This document shows positions 5,877 to 6,574 of a stretch of 6,574 nt of DNA, one piece after another. A program made the position numbers and the translations under genes. The stretch comes from Sphingomonadales bacterium (lineage in GTDB: Bacteria > Bacteroidota > Bacteroidia > UBA7662): the NCBI GenBank assembly GCA_016872125.1, contig VHBD01000085.1:1-6574 (forward strand), written 5' to 3'. Every line of letters starts with the position of its first letter. Within the stretch, counting starts at the first letter, position 1. Below the pieces are notes generated by a model. That model did no database searches. It was not told where the DNA came from and was given only the letters and a program-made list of their open reading frames with translations.

Positions 5877-6574
5877 ATGTTGCAATTACCCTATCTCCGC
5901 GAAGATCGCGATAAGGCTATCAAAGCCCTAACCACCAAGAAAGTGCCTCATGCGGAACAGGCACTAGAGGCATTGTTCAAGTTGGACGATGAGAGGCGGC
6001 GGGTGCTCACGCTTTGTGAACAAAACCAAGCGACCTTGAACCTTCAGGCCAAGGCGGTTGGCCTGGCGATGAAAAACGGCCAAACCCAAGAAGCCGAGCA
6101 AATAAAGGCCGAGGTCGTCATCCTCAAGGAACAAACCGCTGAACTGGATGCCCAAGTCCAGGCCTTACAAGAAGAGATCCATCAACAACTCGTACGCCTA
6201 CCGAATCTCCCGCATGAGTCAGTTCCCGAAGGCAGCGGACCTGCCGAAAACGAAGTGGTTTTTCTATCCGATCCGAATACCGAAGATATACAGCGTCCCA
6301 AACCGCATTGGGACCTTGCCGCCCAGTATCGCCTGATTGATTTTGAGCTAGGGGTCAAAATCACCGGTGCAGGTTTCCCGGTTTATACCGGACACGGAGC
6401 CAAAATCCAAAGAGCTTTGATTCAGTATTTTTTGGATTTCAATACGGCAGCAGGATACACCGAAATTCAGCCCCCTATTTTAATCAACGAAGATTCAGGA
6501 TTCGGGACCGGGCAATTACCGGACAAGGAAGGGCAAATGTATTTGGTCACGGAGGACCGTCTGTACCTTGCTCC
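5877..6574 (+). CDS. serS: Seryl-tRNA synthetase, 5' part (cut by window edge)
   Basis: SerRS is a class II synthetase that attaches serine to tRNA-Ser (and tRNA-Sec where present) in the cytoplasm. From the ATG at 5877 the frame stays open for 232 codons to the window edge, about half of the usual ~420-430 residues. It starts MLQLPYLREDRDKAIKAL, typical of the family. The long antiparallel coiled-coil arm that grips the tRNA variable loop covers about 27-105. The linker LVRLPNLPHESVPEGSG (105-121) is diagnostic. The catalytic domain then begins with PHWDLAAQYRLIDFELG (143-159), KITGAGFPVY (161-170) and class II motif 1 around 178-201, ending in EIQPPIL. GTGQLPDKEGQMY (210-222) is the conserved segment before the active site. 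Motifs 2 and 3 lie outside the window. The style is that of Bacteroidota SerRS. No frameshift is seen. Confidence 0.97.
   Translation, partial: MLQLPYLREDRDKAIKALTTKKVPHAEQALEALFKLDDERRRVLTLCEQNQATLNLQAKAVGLAMKNGQTQEAEQIKAEVVILKEQTAELDAQVQALQEEIHQQLVRLPNLPHESVPEGSGPAENEVVFLSDPNTEDIQRPKPHWDLAAQYRLIDFELGVKITGAGFPVYTGHGAKIQRALIQYFLDFNTAAGYTEIQPPILINEDSGFGTGQLPDKEGQMYLVTEDRLYLA

Overview
The window most likely comes from a member of the Bacteroidota. Three things point there. The seryl-tRNA synthetase fragment and the 52-residue L34 (ending in SERRHKA) have the sequence style of that phylum. Rho has a long disordered arm ahead of its RNA-binding domain. Several gene starts are preceded by exact matches to the Bacteroidota promoter -7 box TAnnTTTG instead of a clear Shine-Dalgarno sequence. 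I cannot place it below phylum.

Layout: (1) 1-482, minus strand: rpmH (L34) followed by rnpA (RNase P protein), the latter cut by the left window edge. (2) 483-572: a 90-bp divergent promoter region with a TAnnTTTG box on each strand. (3) 573-2552, plus: a family M61 (glycyl-aminopeptidase-like) zinc metallopeptidase with a C-terminal PDZ-like segment. (4) 2556-4298, minus: rho, convergent with the peptidase, with only 3 bp between the stop codons. Its first ~200 residues are low-complexity and carry two AT-hook-like GRP motifs. (5) 4299-4535: an AT-rich divergent gap holding a strong candidate rho promoter (TTTG-N20-TACTTTTG), a predicted leader of about 175 nt that is rich in C and poor in G, and a hairpin. 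(6) 4536-5828, plus: a secreted or membrane TPR protein with a coiled coil and a C-terminal membrane helix but no output domain. (7) 5877 to the right edge, plus: serS, 5' part only.

Most of the content is housekeeping: ribosome and tRNA processing, transcription termination, tRNA charging. The peptidase and the TPR protein are the accessory members. I see no mobile element, CRISPR array, tRNA, rRNA or phage gene, and no multi-gene novel system. The items most worth a second look are the N-terminal arm of Rho together with its leader, which suggests autoregulation, and the TPR-coiled coil-membrane protein that looks like a sensor without an output module.
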